64,000 nucleotides of DNA from Vibrio nitrifigilis (GTDB lineage: Bacteria; Pseudomonadota; Gammaproteobacteria; Enterobacterales; Vibrionaceae): the NCBI RefSeq assembly GCF_015686695.1, contig NZ_JADPMR010000001.1, positions 1,054,001-1,118,000 of the forward strand, written 5' to 3'. Below the pieces are notes generated by a model. The model was given only the letters and a program-made list of their open reading frames with translations, searched no databases and was not told where the DNA came from. This document shows, piece by piece, positions 61,870-64,000 of this stretch (position 1 is the first letter of the stretch; every line of letters starts with the position of its first letter). The position numbers were made by a program, and so were the translations under genes.

Positions 61870-63051
61870 TTAGTCTTGGCGATTAACCGCTCTTATTGCC
61901 GTTGATGCCAGTAATTTGGCTCCGATTGGAATAACCGCGTCATTGAAGTCGAAATGCGGGCTATGCAGTGGATGGTCATGCTCATGGCGTCCGCTGCCTA
62001 AGAAAATATAAGCCCCCGGTACTTGATTGAGCATATAGGAAAAATCTTCCCCTCCTAGGGTAGGTTTTGTCTTTAGATCAAGAGCTTGCTTACCAAACTC
62101 ATCAATGATCGTGTCGCGTACAAACTGAGCGCATGCCGGATCGTTGACGGTGGCAGGGATGATCCGCTCGTAATCGACGGTGATCTCGGCGCCAAAACTT
62201 TGTGCGATTCCAGCACAGGTACGTTTGATCGCGGCTTCCATAAGATCTTGCACCTCGGGGATAAACGTTCTGACGGTACCGTTGACTTGCGCGGTATCAG
62301 GAATCACGTTAAAGGCTTCTAATTCTCCCGATTGAATGGCACACAAACTAAGGACGGCTCGATCCATTGCCGAGACTTCGCGGCTGACAATCGAATGTAA
62401 CGCAGTAACTAATTGAGCACTAATACGAATGGGATCAACCGTTAAATGTGGGGTCGCCCCACCATGTCCGCCTAACCCTTTAACCGTGATTGATAGACGA
62501 TCGCCAGCAGCCATCGCGGGTCCATCAAGTACCGCAATTTTTCCAGCGGGAATATAAGGCCAATTATGTAAACCATACACTTCATCCATCGGAAAGCGTG
62601 TGAATAAGCCTTCTTTTACCATGGCGTCACCGCCGCCTCGGCCTTCTTCTGCGGGTTGAAAAATAAGGTAGATCGTGCCGGAAAAATCACGGTGTTGTGC
62701 AAGATATTCGGCCACTGCGATGAGAATAGTCGTATGGCCGTCGTGACCACACGCATGCATGCATCCCTCATTGGTTGAACGATGAGCGTGAGGTGATTTT
62801 TCATGCAGTGGTAGCGCGTCCATGTCAGCTCTTAAGCCAATTCGGCGACCGTTATCAGGCTGCTTGCCATTGACGGTTGCAACAATACCCGTTGTTCCGA
62901 TGTTATCGACAAACGGTAGGTCGAGCTCTGTGAGTATCTCTTTGACTTTCTGGGAAGTTTTAAACTCTTCAAAACCAAGCTCGGGATTCTTATGAAACTC
63001 TTTTCTTAGCTGGGTCAGTTGATCATGATGCTGTGCAAAAAATGCGTCCAT
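61870..63051 (-). CDS. M20-family amidohydrolase (hippurate-hydrolase-like)
   Basis: 393 residues from the ATG at 63051, which follows AAGGAAAGG; an ATG at 63075 lacks a site. Metal ligands are visible in EGCMHACGHDGHTTIL, EEGRGGGDAM, LHNWPYIPAGKI and GGEDFSYMLNQVPG. The family hydrolyses N-acyl amino acids or similar amides. It sits first in an apparent operon with yhdT-panF, so it might act on a pantothenate-like or acyl-amide substrate imported by the symporter; that is inference. Confidence 0.9.
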   Translation of the reverse strand: MDAFFAQHHDQLTQLRKEFHKNPELGFEEFKTSQKVKEILTELDLPFVDNIGTTGIVATVNGKQPDNGRRIGLRADMDALPLHEKSPHAHRSTNEGCMHACGHDGHTTILIAVAEYLAQHRDFSGTIYLIFQPAEEGRGGGDAMVKEGLFTRFPMDEVYGLHNWPYIPAGKIAVLDGPAMAAGDRLSITVKGLGGHGGATPHLTVDPIRISAQLVTALHSIVSREVSAMDRAVLSLCAIQSGELEAFNVIPDTAQVNGTVRTFIPEVQDLMEAAIKRTCAGIAQSFGAEITVDYERIIPATVNDPACAQFVRDTIIDEFGKQALDLKTKPTLGGEDFSYMLNQVPGAYIFLGSGRHEHDHPLHSPHFDFNDAVIPIGAKLLASTAIRAVNRQD

Positions 63052-63169
63052 ATGCCTTTCCTTGTCTAATTTCACGTGCTTCCTTACACGGTATGGGGCG
63101 GATAATTAACGCCTGTTATGAGTGTTACATCCTGTTACCAAGATGAAAAATATTAAATAAGTTAGTTAT

Positions 63170-63188
63170 CCATACCGAATTGGTATGG
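63170..63188. promoter_or_regulatory. LysR-type operator dyad
   Basis: Perfect inverted repeat CCATACC-GAATT-GGTATGG between the divergent amidohydrolase and LysR genes, fitting the T-N11-A style of LysR sites. Confidence 0.7.
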
Positions 63189-63206
63189 GACGGAGTGAAT
63201 ATAGAA

Positions 63207-64000
63207 ATGGAAATCAGACAACTGCGGTACTTTATTGCTGTCGCTCGTGAATTATCTTTCTCTGCTGCAGCGCGGAAAATACATATTGCTCAACCCGCTT
63301 TGACCCGGCAGATTCGCTCATTAGAGGAGTCTGTAGGGGTCGGACTGCTAGAAAGACAGGCGCGTGGTGTCACCTTAACTCCGGCTGGAAAAGTGTTTTT
63401 GCAAGACGCTGAACGAATTTTATCGTGTTTAGAAGAAGCGAAGCATAACGCGATTAAAACAGAAAAGGGGATGCAGGGAGAGTTAAGGATGGGCGTCACT
63501 GTGATGTTATTGTGGGTTAAGGAGCTGAGTGGATTATTAAAAGAATTTAGACGCCGATATCCTAAGGTCATGCTTAAACTCAACACTATGTTATCTGGCC
63601 CGCAAATTAACGCTTTACGCGAAGGAAATATGGATCTCGGTATCTTAATATTTCCGCCAGAGGGAGAAGAATTTGGCCGTTTGAAAATATATCAAGATCA
63701 TTTGGTGCTGGTGGCGCCTGTATGTTCAGAGATTGCTTCAAATCCGCCGCAGTGTTTAGCGGACATAAGAGATTATGATTTTGTTTGGTTTGATAGAGAA
63801 AATAGCCCCAATTATTATGACCGTTTAATCGGCTATTTTAATCAATGTGGGTTCACGCCGAATATCGTTGAAACCGGTAATGATAGCGTCACTATGTTAT
63901 CGGTGGTGGCATCAGGAGTTGGGTGTACGATTGTTCCTAGCTCGACAATCAATGAATGTCCAGCAGGGTTAACGGTCATTGAGGTAGTCGATCTCAAATC
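63207..64000 (+). CDS. LysR-family regulator, 3' end outside window
   Basis: At least 264 residues, open to the window end. Helix-turn-helix MEIRQLRYFIAVARELSFSA, QPALTRQIRSLEESVGVGLLER; the effector domain begins at GELRMGV. Later blocks ALREGNMDLGI and GNDSVTMLSVVASGVGCTIVP are typical of the CynR/CatR-like branch. Divergent from the amidohydrolase-yhdT-panF operon with a dyad between, so it very likely controls that operon. Confidence 0.92.
   Translation, partial: MEIRQLRYFIAVARELSFSAAARKIHIAQPALTRQIRSLEESVGVGLLERQARGVTLTPAGKVFLQDAERILSCLEEAKHNAIKTEKGMQGELRMGVTVMLLWVKELSGLLKEFRRRYPKVMLKLNTMLSGPQINALREGNMDLGILIFPPEGEEFGRLKIYQDHLVLVAPVCSEIASNPPQCLADIRDYDFVWFDRENSPNYYDRLIGYFNQCGFTPNIVETGNDSVTMLSVVASGVGCTIVPSSTINECPAGLTVIEVVDLK

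Overview
The window reads as a chromosomal segment of a Vibrio-type gammaproteobacterium (family Vibrionaceae). The backbone genes are typical of that group: an AphB-like LysR regulator divergent from an RssB-like response regulator, apt-dnaX-ybaB-recR, gapA/msrB/ansA/sppA, purU, yoaA-tsaB-slp-fadD-rnd, minCDE-ycgL, folD and a tRNA-Arg(UCU). Species cannot be fixed from the sequence alone.

Layout. 1-3348: fadI (cut by the window start) and fadJ, the anaerobic-type beta-oxidation complex. 3665-11778: nitroreductase, aphB, rssB, ybaN, apt, dnaX (with a conserved -1 frameshift signal for the gamma subunit), ybaB, recR and two cysteine-cluster proteins. 11784-31541: a genomic island of about 19.7 kb bounded by a perfect 12-bp direct repeat. 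It opens with a co-translated operon of three large tyrosine-recombinase-like proteins and a small coiled-coil protein, an arrangement that resembles the Gamma-Mobile-Trio class of mobile elements. An XRE repressor with two dyad operators controlling a winged-helix-like/SF2-helicase operon follows. The cargo then contains a degenerate HAD-like gene broken by an amber codon, a cyclic-phosphate-processing receiver (cREC) gene, two unrecognised genes each with an Rx4H HEPN-type motif, an attC-like remnant, and a 2025-residue protein joining a Cap4-like nuclease motif to a STAND-type NTPase and a long helical region. That last gene looks like an Avs-type (AVAST-like) antiphage sensor.

31700-55640: backbone metabolism and cell-envelope genes, including rlmA, a hexose-6-P mutarotase, gapA, msrB, ansA, sppA, purU, yoaA, tsaB, fadD, rnd, an M3 peptidase, the minCDE operon and a lytic transglycosylase. 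55714-64000: folD, tRNA-Arg, two TetR regulators, an HPP-family membrane protein, a M20 amidohydrolase - yhdT - panF operon in which panF carries an in-frame TAA, and a divergent LysR gene cut by the window end.

Two 266-bp copies of an intergenic palindrome-ended Vibrio repeat lie at 40978-41243 and 56923-57188. The most interesting region is the island cargo, a plausible defence island whose HEPN pair and 584-residue protein I cannot assign to a named system.
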